From Thermomonas haemolytica (GTDB lineage Bacteria; Pseudomonadota; Gammaproteobacteria; Xanthomonadales; Xanthomonadaceae), in assembly GCF_004346265.1 (NCBI RefSeq), contig NZ_SMAP01000012.1, positions 1-42,099 on the forward strand: DNA of 42,099 nucleotides, in the 5' to 3' direction. The notes under the pieces were generated by a model. The model was given only the letters and a program-made list of their open reading frames with translations, was not told the DNA's origin and made no database searches. The number at the start of each line of letters is the position of its first letter. The stretch's first letter is position 1. Below, one piece after another: positions 1 through 10,461 of this stretch. The translations under genes and the position numbers were made by a program.

Positions 1-80
1 ACGACGCCCTCGACGGCATGACGCCCATCGAATACCGCAACCAACCCGCCAGATGTTCTACTTTTGAAATGTCCGCTTGA
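1..80 (+). mobile_element. 3' end of an IS3-family transposase gene (cut by window edge)
   Basis: The frame starting at base 3 reads through 25 residues to a TGA at 78-80. It contains DALDGMTPIEYR and then STFEMSA, which resembles the extreme C-terminus of IS3-family OrfB integrases (the region after the last catalytic Glu, usually preceded by an RPH motif outside this window). Only the tail is present, so activity cannot be judged. The bases just after the stop (about 81-96, a G-run then GCTTACG) are the likely right end of the element, because the M15 peptidase frame becomes meaningful directly after them. Assignment rests on remembered family tails, not on an alignment. Confidence 0.72.
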
Positions 81-436
81 CGGGGGAGCTTACGCAGGCG
101 GCTGGAATAAACGCGACGTTCAATTACGTCTTCCGCACAACTGAGGAGCAGACGAAGTTGTGGAATAACCGTCGTAACAATCCAAATCCTGTCGCGAGGC
201 CTGGCACTTCACGTCATGAATCTGGATTCGCATTCGACATCAACATAAGCAGATTGCCGGTAAGTCAGCAGCAGCAACTGATTAACATTGCCAATCAGGA
301 CGGGTTCTTCAGGCTTCCAAACGACAAGGATCCGCCGCATTTTGAAGCGGATCCAATAAAACACGGATACAAAGATCGGATTTCCGCAATCAAGGAGAAT
401 CAAGCGGACAAGGGGACGTCATGCGTGTGCCAGTAA
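77..436 (+). pseudogene. M15-type zinc peptidase (VanY/L-Ala-D-Glu peptidase-like), N-terminally truncated
   Basis: The frame opens after a stop at 65-67 and offers only a TTG at 77 inside the transposon tail; homologous-looking sequence begins around base 100. Motifs of the M15 family are intact: FRTTEEQ, SRHESGFAFDI (His47 and Asp54 of this frame, zinc ligands) and DPPHFE (His88 as third ligand). Peptidases of this family cut peptidoglycan stem peptides outside the cytoplasm. A complete enzyme would need a targeting sequence or a large carrier protein in front, which is missing here, so this is best read as the C-terminal domain of a longer protein cut by the insertion sequence. It overlaps the next gene by 16 bases. 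Codon use is clearly more AT-rich than the rest of the window. Confidence 0.75.
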
Positions 437-912
437 TTGCTACACTTCTATTTCTTGTGTCTGCTTGCCATGCCTCAAGGCAGGAGTTGAAGGGCGTTGT
501 TGATGCGCCATTTGGATTGCAGCGAGCAAGCCAAGAGTGGAAAGATGCAGTTATGCGAGGCGATTGGCGCGCAATCATGGCCTTGGCAGAAGAGCCCTCG
601 ACGAGACAGGCTTTGCGGGAAAGTCTTCCCGACCCGAGCGATCCCATCGCAAATTACTTTTTTGGAAGCAAGAGGTCCGTCAGAGATTTCTTCAATCGAA
701 ATGAGAATCTTACGAGAAGAATTATTCGCATTAAGGGGACGGGAACATACTATGTCTGTTATTACGATCCTGATCGTTTCAAAGGTGAATGGTCGCCGGA
801 GAGCTTGCGGGGGTACTCGCTAGATCTAGAATCTATCGTCTGTGAGAGCTTCTATGAAAGAGAAGGGAATTGGTATCTCGATTTTGATATGCCCATCTTT
901 GATGGCGATTGA
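421..912 (+). CDS. small lipoprotein of unknown function, candidate immunity partner of the M15 domain
   Basis: 163 residues. The start ATG lies inside the end of the M15 frame (16-base overlap), which suggests translational coupling. Residues 1-16 form a short hydrophobic signal peptide ending in a lipobox, LVSAC, so the mature protein should be lipidated on Cys16 or its immediate neighbour and sit in the periplasm. The rest is polar, with several aromatic residues and a late acidic tail (FDMPIFDGD); two further cysteines near the C-terminal half could form a disulfide. I recognise no family. A periplasmic lipoprotein directly after a cell-wall peptidase is the layout expected of an immunity protein, but that is inference from position. 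AT-rich codon use matches the peptidase fragment and differs from the downstream genes. Confidence 0.72.
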   Translation: MRVPVIATLLFLVSACHASRQELKGVVDAPFGLQRASQEWKDAVMRGDWRAIMALAEEPSTRQALRESLPDPSDPIANYFFGSKRSVRDFFNRNENLTRRIIRIKGTGTYYVCYYDPDRFKGEWSPESLRGYSLDLESIVCESFYEREGNWYLDFDMPIFDGD

Positions 913-1014
913 TTGACCTGCCCCCAATCGCCGTACCACTCGAAGCTAAAGGGGATCTGAACAGCCCGCCCTGGTGCAGCAACAGCGGGCGTTGGGTATT
1001 CAGAAAACGCCGGT

Positions 1015-1773
1015 TTACTTGCCGATCCGCGCCAGCATCGCGCGCAGTGCGGCTTGGGTGTCCGGGTGGCTCCACTGTTCGACGAAGCGTTCGAGCTCGA
1101 TGCGCTCCGGGGCCAGTGCCGCCACGACGTCGCGGCGGGCGATCGCGCGGGTCTCGCGCATCGGCATCGACGGTAGTTGCAGCAACTGCTCCAGCCAGGC
1201 GCGGGCACGTGCGGGGACGTCGTCGATGTCGGTGAGCTCGTCCACCAGGCCGATCCGCAGCGCCTCGCGCGCCTCCGGCATCGCGCCTTCCACCAGCAGG
1301 CGTTCGGCGCGGTGCGCGCCGACCACGCGCGCCAGCAGGGCCTGGATGCCCTCCGGTGCGACCAGGCCGACCTGGGTTTCGTTCAGGCCGATCCGGTAGG
1401 GGCCGTCGGCCAGCACCCGGTAGTCGCAGCACAGCGCCAGCACGCAGCCGCCGGCCGGAGCATGGCCGGCCATCGCCGCCGCCACCGGCACCGGGCAGGC
1501 GGCCAGCGCGCGCGCCGCGCGGAAGAAGGCCGACCAGGCCTGCAGCAGGGCGTCCCGGTCGTCGCCCAGCGACAGCAGGTAGGGCACGTCCAGCCCGGCC
1601 GAAAACACCTTGGGGCCGCCCGCCAGCACGATTCCGGCGGCGCCTTGCATAACCGCGCGTTCGATGCCATGCGCCAACTCCAGACACAGCAGCGGATTCA
1701 GGGCGTTGACAGGGGGCCGCGCCAGCTGCAGTTCGTGGATGTCGCCGTGGACGCGGGTGGTGATTAGGGACAT
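1015..1773 (-). CDS. enoyl-CoA hydratase/isomerase family, delta3,delta2-enoyl-CoA isomerase (ECI1)-like
   Basis: 252 residues, crotonase fold. Oxyanion-hole elements are FSAGLD (about residue 57-62) and PAGGC (107-110). The usual first catalytic Glu of hydratases is not there: the GGCVLALCCDYR stretch has Cys-Val at that place. The second Glu is kept in IGLNETQVGL (Glu132). This pattern, a single Glu within NETQ after a PAGGC motif, is what I recall from mitochondrial 3,2-trans-enoyl-CoA isomerase ECI1, which moves 3-enoyl double bonds to position 2 so that unsaturated fatty acids can enter beta-oxidation. The gene is last in a minus-strand run uvrA-thioesterase-isomerase, 39 bases behind the thioesterase. 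Isomerase rather than hydratase activity is inferred from the residue pattern. Confidence 0.85.
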   Translation of the reverse strand: MSLITTRVHGDIHELQLARPPVNALNPLLCLELAHGIERAVMQGAAGIVLAGGPKVFSAGLDVPYLLSLGDDRDALLQAWSAFFRAARALAACPVPVAAAMAGHAPAGGCVLALCCDYRVLADGPYRIGLNETQVGLVAPEGIQALLARVVGAHRAERLLVEGAMPEAREALRIGLVDELTDIDDVPARARAWLEQLLQLPSMPMRETRAIARRDVVAALAPERIELERFVEQWSHPDTQAALRAMLARIGK

Positions 1774-1812
1774 GGCGGTGCTCCGTCGGTGGGCGGGAAG
1801 GGCCGCGGGCGG

Positions 1813-2222
1813 TCAGGCCGGAAGCAGGGTCTCGGCGGCGCGGCGCACGCCGTCCGGCAGCGGGGTGGCGCGCCCGCTGCGGCGGTCGATCCACACCACC
1901 ACGACCTGGCCGTCGCAGTGCAGGGTGCCGTCGGCGGCGAGGATGCGGTGGCCGATCACCACGCTGCTGGTGCCCAGCTTCTCCGCGAACAGCTCCACGA
2001 AGACATCGGCCGGGTAGGTGATCGGCGCCTTGAAGTTGAGGGTGGCGGAGGCGACCACCGGCCCGGCTTCGTCGGTGACCCAGGCATCGCCGATGCCTTC
2101 CAGCCATTCGATGCGCGCCTGCTCCAGGAAGGTCAGGTAGCGCGCGTTGTTGACGTGGTTGAACGCGTCGAGGTCGCTCCAGCGCAGCGCGACCGGGGTG
2201 CGGAACGGGGCGTGGGGTGCCG

Positions 2223-2226
<4 letters not shown>
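1813..2226 (-). CDS. acyl-CoA thioesterase, 4HBT/YbgC hotdog family
   Basis: 137 residues, a single hotdog domain. The diagnostic N-terminal stretch [16 protein letters not shown] (residues 16-31) contains the acidic residues (Asp18, Asp20) and the HVNN motif of 4-hydroxybenzoyl-CoA-thioesterase-like enzymes; [11 protein letters not shown] and GHRI later in the chain also fit. Such enzymes hydrolyse acyl-CoA thioesters in the cytoplasm; the substrate cannot be read from sequence. The ATG overlaps the TGA of uvrA in an ATGA arrangement (2223-2226), so translation is probably coupled to uvrA. Together with the downstream isomerase it makes a small lipid-metabolism tail on a DNA-repair gene. Confidence 0.88.
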
Positions 2227-5117
<2,891 letters not shown>

Positions 5118-5167
5118 CGCGATGTCCTGCCGGGTGGGGGAGGCCGGGATGCGCCGGCCAATCGGGA

Positions 5168-5201
5168 AGCGTAGCGAGGGGGCGATTTGGGGGCAAATCG
5201 C
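5168..5201 (-). promoter_or_regulatory. probable uvrA promoter with palindromic operator-like element
   Basis: On the minus strand TTGCCC (5196-5191) and TACGCT (5173-5168) are separated by 17 bases, giving a plausible -35/-10 pair about 50 bases before the uvrA start. A perfect 8-base inverted repeat GCGATTTG/CAAATCGC with a 4-base spacer lies at 5182-5201 and covers the -35 box. The position suggests a repressor site, but the regulator is unknown and it does not look like a LexA box. Confidence 0.4.
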
Positions 5202-5327
5202 GGGATTGCCAGTTCCGGTGCTGGGCGTCGCCCGGGATGAGACGGGCGACGGGGCCGTCCGGATGCAGCGCGCCGCCGGCGGGCGGGGCACCCGGAGGGG
5301 CCGCATTCCGCCCGTCCGGTAGGCGGG

Positions 5328-5357
5328 TTGACCCTAACCCGCTGAATCCCCTACAAT
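5328..5357 (+). promoter_or_regulatory. rplU-rpmA promoter
   Basis: TTGACC (5328-5333) and TACAAT (5352-5357) are separated by 18 bases, close to the sigma-70 consensus. Transcription would begin near 5364, leaving an untranslated leader of about 84 bases before rplU. This is one of the strongest promoter-like signals in the window and fits a ribosomal-protein operon. Confidence 0.75.
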
Positions 5358-5447
5358 TCCGCTCCTGTCCGCCCACGATGGCGGCAGACCCCGCCGCCGC
5401 GACGTGGCGAGGCACCCAGAAGAACTACAGAACCGAGAGACTCCAAC

Positions 5448-5768
5448 ATGTACGCAGTACTGGTCACCGGCGGTAAGCAATACCGCGTGATGCAGGGCGA
5501 AACGCTCCGCGTCGAGAAGCTCGAAGCCGAAGCCGGCAGCGAGATCACCCTGGACAACGTCCTGATGCTGGGCGACGCCGACGGCATCAAGCTGGGCGAC
5601 GCGCTGAAGGGTGCTTCCGTCACCGCGAAGGTCGTCGGCCACGGCCGCGCCGACAAGGTGCGCATCGTCAAGTTCCGCCGCCGCAAGCACCATCGCAAGC
5701 AGATGGGCCACCGGCAGCACTACACCGAAATCCAGATCACCGGCATCGCCGGTGGCGACAAGAAGTAA
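5448..5768 (+). CDS. rplU: 50S ribosomal protein L21
   Basis: 106 residues, the usual length. The N-terminus [14 protein letters not shown] and the C-terminal basic block with [20 protein letters not shown] are diagnostic for L21, which binds 23S rRNA in the large subunit. It is the first gene of rplU-rpmA, with L27 following 12 bases after the stop and behind a good AAGGAG ribosome-binding site. A strong promoter lies about 90 bases upstream. Nothing unusual is seen in the protein. Confidence 0.98.
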   Translation: MYAVLVTGGKQYRVMQGETLRVEKLEAEAGSEITLDNVLMLGDADGIKLGDALKGASVTAKVVGHGRADKVRIVKFRRRKHHRKQMGHRQHYTEIQITGIAGGDKK

Positions 5769-5780
5769 GGAGACGCAGTC

Positions 5781-6044
5781 ATGGCACACAAAAAGGCTGG
5801 TGGTTCGACCCGCAACGGCCGCGACTCGAATCCGAAGTACCTGGGCGTGAAGCTGTACGGCGGCCAGGCCGTCGAAGCGGGCAACATCATCGTCCGCCAG
5901 CGCGGCACCCAGTTCCACCCGGGCACCGGCGTGGGCCTCGGCCGCGACCACACCCTGTTCGCGCTGATCGACGGCACCGTGGAGTTCTCCACCAAGGGCC
6001 CGAAGAAGCGCCGCACGGTCAGCATCGTCAGCGCCGCCCAGTAA
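5781..6044 (+). CDS. rpmA: 50S ribosomal protein L27
   Basis: 87 residues. Starts [16 protein letters not shown], so the mature-type N-terminus is encoded directly, as in most Gram-negative bacteria, with no cleavable extension of the Firmicutes kind. [10 protein letters not shown] and the [20 protein letters not shown] stretch are typical. L27 reaches toward the peptidyl-transferase centre and contacts tRNA. The gene is co-transcribed with rplU and followed 20 bases later by a strong intrinsic terminator, so obgE downstream needs its own promoter. Confidence 0.98.
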   Translation: MAHKKAGGSTRNGRDSNPKYLGVKLYGGQAVEAGNIIVRQRGTQFHPGTGVGLGRDHTLFALIDGTVEFSTKGPKKRRTVSIVSAAQ

Positions 6045-7253
<1,209 letters not shown>

Positions 7254-7279
7254 GCGTCGCCCGGCCCGGAAGACGGGCA

Positions 7280-7309
7280 CGAAAAACCCCGCTTGCGCGG
7301 GGTTTTTCG
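7280..7309. terminator. bidirectional terminator between obgE and rpsT
   Basis: CGAAAAACCCCGC and GCGGGGTTTTTCG form a perfect 13-base stem with a TTGC loop. A-run and T-run on the two sides allow it to work for obgE on the plus strand and for rpsT on the minus strand. Confidence 0.88.
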
Positions 7310-7329
7310 CCGAATCCGCGGAAGCGGCC

Positions 7330-7599
7330 TCAGGCGGCCTGCAGCGCCTTGATGCGCGCGGTCAGGCGGGCCTTGTGGCGGGCGGCCTTGTTCTTGTGGA
7401 TCAGGCCGCGGGCGGCGAAGCGGTCCAGCAGCGGCTGGGCCACGGCAAAGGCCTCGCGGGCGGCGGAGGCGTCGTTGGCGTCGATCGCCTTGATCACCTT
7501 CTTGACGGCGGTACGCAGCTGCGAACGCTGGGCCACGTTGCGGGCATTGCGCACGACGGTCTGCTTGGCGCGCTTCTTGGCGGACTTGATGTTGGCCAC
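7330..7599 (-). CDS. rpsT: 30S ribosomal protein S20
   Basis: 89 residues with the typical start [14 protein letters not shown] and a very basic helical composition ending in [10 protein letters not shown]20 binds 16S rRNA helices in the 30S body. The start is a GTG at 7597-7599 preceded by an AGGA; a longer ATG frame to 7653 would add a stretch not found in S20. A non-ATG start is notable because E. coli rpsT uses TTG as part of translational autoregulation, so the weak start may be selected here too. Its promoter lies about 90 bases upstream and faces away from murJ. Confidence 0.96.
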   Translation of the reverse strand: MANIKSAKKRAKQTVVRNARNVAQRSQLRTAVKKVIKAIDANDASAAREAFAVAQPLLDRFAARGLIHKNKAARHKARLTARIKALQAA

Positions 7600-7689
7600 G
7601 GGGAAAATCCTGGGAAGTCTGGAGTTTTGGCTGCGGGGTTCGCCGGCTGGCACAATGGCCGGCCAACGAGGGATTCGGAAAGACCGCCG

Positions 7690-7718
7690 ATTATGGACGA
7701 TTCAATGGCTTGGGTCAA
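7690..7718 (-). promoter_or_regulatory. rpsT promoter
   Basis: Read on the minus strand, TTGACC (7718-7713) and CATAAT (7695-7690) are 17 bases apart. Transcription would start near 7683, giving a leader of roughly 84 bases before the GTG start of rpsT. Confidence 0.65.
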
Positions 7719-7754
7719 CCCGCGCGGCCGTACGCGCCAGACGGCGGTGGCGGC

Positions 7755-9386
7755 GTGAGCGCGGGCGGCGGGCAGGGCGGGGCGCGGCCCCGCAGCATGG
7801 CGCGCGGGGTGCTGTCGTTCGGCGGCATGACCCTGCTCAGCCGGGTGTTCGGGCTGGTGCGCGACCAGGTGTTCAACGCCACCTTCGGCGCCACCTGGAT
7901 GACCGACGCGTTCTGGGTGGCGTTCCGGATCCCCAATTTCATGCGCCGGCTGTTCGCGGAAGGGTCGTTCTCCACCGCGTTCGTGCCGGTGTTCACCGAG
8001 ATCAAGGAAACCCGCCCGCACGCCGACCTCAAGGCGTTGGTGGCGCGCGCCGCCGGCACCCTGGGCGGGGTGCTGCTGGTGGTGACCGCGTTGGGCATGC
8101 TGCTGGCGCCGCAGCTGGCGGACGTGTTCACCCAGGCCGACCCGGCCCCGGGCCAGCACGCGCTGATCGCCGACCTGCTGCGGCTGACCTTCCCGTTCCT
8201 GCTGTTCGTCTCGCTGACCGCGCTGGCGGGCGGTGCGCTGAACAGCTACCACCGCTTCGGCCTGCCGGCGTTCGTGCCGATCATCCTCAACCTGTGCATG
8301 ATCGCCGGCGCGCTGTGGGGCTCGCGCCTGGCGCATCCGCCGATCATGGCGATGGGCTGGGCGATCCTGGCCGCCGGCATCCTGCAGCTGCTGTTCCTGC
8401 TGCCGGCATTGGCGCGGCTGGACCTGCTGGCGCTGCCGCGCTGGGGCTGGCGCCATCCGGACGTGCGCAAGGTGGTGCGGCTGATGGTGCCGACCCTGCT
8501 GGGCTCGTCGGTGGCGCAGGTCAACCTGCTGTTCGATACCTTCATCGCGGCGATGCTGGTGCACGGCTCGCAGAGCTGGCTGTCCACCGCCGACCGCTTC
8601 CTGGAGTTCCCGCTGGGCGTGTTCGGGATCGCGCTGGGCACGGTGATCCTGCCGACCCTGTCGCGCCACCACGTCAATACCGACCGCGCGGGGTTCTCGA
8701 GGTCGCTGGACTGGGGCCTGCGCACCACCCTGGCGATCATCCTGCCGGCGATGCTGGGGCTGATGCTGCTGTCGCTGCCGCTGGTGTCCACCATCTTCCA
8801 GTACGGCAAGTTCACCGCCGAGGCCGCGCGCATGACCGCGCTGTCGGTGTTCGGCCTCAGCTTCGGGCTGCCGGCGTTCGCGCTGGTGAAGACGGTGCTG
8901 CCGGCGTTCTACGCGCGCCAGGACACCCGCACCCCGGTGCGCGCGGGGCTGGTGGCGATGGTGGCCAACATGCTGTTCAACGTGGCGATCCTGGCCCTGA
9001 TGTACTGGCTGTGGGTGCCGGAGGCGGACAAGGCCGGCGGAGTGATGGAGACCCTGGCGCGGGTGCCGGGGCTGCACTTCGCGTTGGGCATCGCCTCCGC
9101 CCTGTCCAGCTACCTGAACCTGCTGCTGCTGTGGCGCTGGCTGCGCAAGGCGGGGGTGTTCGACCTGCAGCCGGGCTGGGGCCGCTACCTGCTGCGGCTG
9201 GCGCTGGCGAATGCGGCGATGGCCGCGGCGCTGCTGGCCGGGTTGCAGCTGGCGCCGGACTTCACCGCGGTGGACAAGTGGCAGCGCCTGGGCTGGCTGG
9301 CGCTGCTGGTGGGCGGCGGGGCCGGGGTGTATGCGCTGGCGATGCTGGCGCTGGGGTTCCGCCCGCGCGATTTCCGCGAACACTGA
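7755..9386 (+). CDS. murJ: lipid II flippase MurJ
   Basis: 543 residues from the GTG at 7755, or 529 from the ATG at 7797 (MARGVLSFGGMTLLSRVFG). Both are possible; the extra 14 residues are Gly/Arg-rich and not conserved-looking. MurJ is a MOP-family inner-membrane transporter with about 14 helices that moves lipid II to the periplasmic face for cell-wall synthesis. Family signatures: SRVFGLVRDQ, TDAFWVAFRIPNFMRRLFAEGSF with the conserved Arg residues, AFVPVF, and later GTVILPTLSRH. It heads a plus-strand series with ribF, ileS, lspA and ispH. A weak TTGGCT/CACAAT pair (7627-7656) might drive it. Confidence 0.95.
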   Translation: MSAGGGQGGARPRSMARGVLSFGGMTLLSRVFGLVRDQVFNATFGATWMTDAFWVAFRIPNFMRRLFAEGSFSTAFVPVFTEIKETRPHADLKALVARAAGTLGGVLLVVTALGMLLAPQLADVFTQADPAPGQHALIADLLRLTFPFLLFVSLTALAGGALNSYHRFGLPAFVPIILNLCMIAGALWGSRLAHPPIMAMGWAILAAGILQLLFLLPALARLDLLALPRWGWRHPDVRKVVRLMVPTLLGSSVAQVNLLFDTFIAAMLVHGSQSWLSTADRFLEFPLGVFGIALGTVILPTLSRHHVNTDRAGFSRSLDWGLRTTLAIILPAMLGLMLLSLPLVSTIFQYGKFTAEAARMTALSVFGLSFGLPAFALVKTVLPAFYARQDTRTPVRAGLVAMVANMLFNVAILALMYWLWVPEADKAGGVMETLARVPGLHFALGIASALSSYLNLLLLWRWLRKAGVFDLQPGWGRYLLRLALANAAMAAALLAGLQLAPDFTAVDKWQRLGWLALLVGGGAGVYALAMLALGFRPRDFREH

Positions 9387-9424
9387 GCGCGCGCGCCGGC
9401 GGGCATCGCGCCGCCCGCCGCCGC

Positions 9425-9430
9425 TATACT
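9425..9430 (+). promoter_or_regulatory. -10 box upstream of ribF
   Basis: TATACT lies 11 bases before the ribF ATG (9442), so a transcript would have a leader of only about five bases. No convincing -35 was found in the G/C-rich upstream stretch. The leader is far too short for an FMN riboswitch. Confidence 0.45.
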
Positions 9431-9441
9431 GCGGGCCTGCC

Positions 9442-10461
9442 ATGAGCTTCCTCTTCCGCGATGCCGGCCCCGCCGCGGGGCACGGGCGGGCGCTGTGCCC
9501 GCAGGGCAGCGTGGTCTGCATCGGCGCCTTCGACGGCCTCCACCTCGGCCATCGCGCGCTGGTCGACCGCGCGGTCGCGCGTGCGCGTGCGCTGGGCGTG
9601 CCGGCGGTAGCGCTGGGCTTCGAGCCGCTGCCGCGCGAGTTCTTCGCCCCCGGTGCGCGCCCGCCGCGGCTGATGCTGCCACGGGCCAAGGTCGAGGGCC
9701 TGTGGGCGCTGGGCTGTGACGGCGTGGGCCTGCTGCGTTTCGATGCGCGCCTGGCGGCGATGCCGGCCGCGGAGTTCGCGCGCACGGTGCTGGCCGCGCA
9801 GCTGGGCGCGCGCGAGGTCTGGGTCGGCCCGGATTTCCGCTTCGGCCAGGGGCGCGCCGGCGACATCGCGCTGCTGCAGGAGATCGGCCCGGCGCTGGGG
9901 TTCACGGCGCAGGCGATCGCGCCGGTCCACGTCGAAGGCGAGCGCGTCTCCAGCACCCGCATCCGCGCCGCGCTGGCGGAGGGCGATTTCACCCATGCCG
10001 CGCGCCTGCTCGGCCGCCCGTATGCGATCGCCGGGCGGGTCGTGCACGGCCGCCAGCTCGGCCGCACCCTCGGCTATCCCACCGCCAACCTGCGCTACGG
10101 TGGCAAGGTGCCGGCGCTGCGCGGCATCTTCGCGACCTGGGTGCACGGGGTCGGGGCGACGCCGTGGCCGGCGGTCGCAAGCTTCGGCACCCGCCCCACG
10201 GTGGACGGGGTGGAGCCGCTGCTGGAAGCGCATCTGTTCGATTTCGAAGGCAGCCTGTACGGGCAGCGGATCGAGGTCGAGTTCGTCGCCCACCTGCGCG
10301 ACGAGGAAAAATTCCCGGACCTGCCCGCGTTGGTGGCGCAGATGCAGCGCGACGAGGCGCACGCACGTGCGATCCTCGCCGGGTCCGGCCCCGGACAGGC
10401 GACCGCACGCCCGTATGCGGATTCCCCCACCCCAGCACCGACCACACAGGCGTCAGCGTGA
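9442..10461 (+). CDS. ribF: bifunctional riboflavin kinase/FAD synthetase
   Basis: 339 residues. N-terminal adenylyltransferase half: [14 protein letters not shown] (about residues 29-42, the HxGH-type nucleotide-binding motif) and STRIRAAL (about 172-179). C-terminal kinase half: [20 protein letters not shown], containing the GxxxxGRxxGYPTANL signature, followed by ASFGTRPTV and [13 protein letters not shown]. The enzyme makes FMN from riboflavin and then FAD in the cytoplasm. The last residues (after AGSGPGQ) are a low-complexity tail. Its TGA overlaps the GTG start of ileS in a GTGA arrangement, so the two are probably translationally coupled. Confidence 0.96.
   Translation: MSFLFRDAGPAAGHGRALCPQGSVVCIGAFDGLHLGHRALVDRAVARARALGVPAVALGFEPLPREFFAPGARPPRLMLPRAKVEGLWALGCDGVGLLRFDARLAAMPAAEFARTVLAAQLGAREVWVGPDFRFGQGRAGDIALLQEIGPALGFTAQAIAPVHVEGERVSSTRIRAALAEGDFTHAARLLGRPYAIAGRVVHGRQLGRTLGYPTANLRYGGKVPALRGIFATWVHGVGATPWPAVASFGTRPTVDGVEPLLEAHLFDFEGSLYGQRIEVEFVAHLRDEEKFPDLPALVAQMQRDEAHARAILAGSGPGQATARPYADSPTPAPTTQASA

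Larger units (their letters stand above)
5118..5447. other. 330-base divergent intergenic region between uvrA and rplU
   Basis: No gene is visible. It holds a probable uvrA promoter with an overlapping palindrome (5168-5201), a G/C-rich middle part without clear signals, the rplU promoter (5328-5357) and the untranslated leader of rplU. The leader (about 5364-5447) contains a short GCGGC/GCCGC hairpin around 5381-5398 and an AGAGAC Shine-Dalgarno-like stretch shortly before the ATG. Frames that cross this region on the minus strand are extensions of shadows and not supported. Confidence 0.7.

Noticed and set aside
964-990. GCCCGC/GCGGGC hairpin after the isomerase gene as terminator
   Set aside because: Six-base stem with a 15-base loop and no T-run; too weak to call.
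912-1014. Possible second insertion-sequence end (TGACCTGCCCCCAATC at about 914) facing the first one
   Set aside because: It does not match the sequence after the transposase stop at 80, and no transposase remnant adjoins it. It may be an old element end but cannot be supported.
5118-5447. LexA box for uvrA
   Set aside because: Neither the E. coli type (CTGT-N8-ACAG) nor the TTAGTA-type palindrome I recall from Xanthomonas was found.
9387-9441. FMN riboswitch before ribF
   Set aside because: Only 55 bases separate murJ from ribF and the -10 box is 11 bases from the ATG; no room for the conserved structure.
7494-10067. Long minus-strand frame opposite murJ and ribF
   Set aside because: Repetitive Gln/Arg/His/Ala composition without domains; murJ and ribF on the other strand are certain.
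10400-10458. T-box or other leader controlling ileS
   Set aside because: ileS overlaps ribF by four bases, so there is no untranslated leader.
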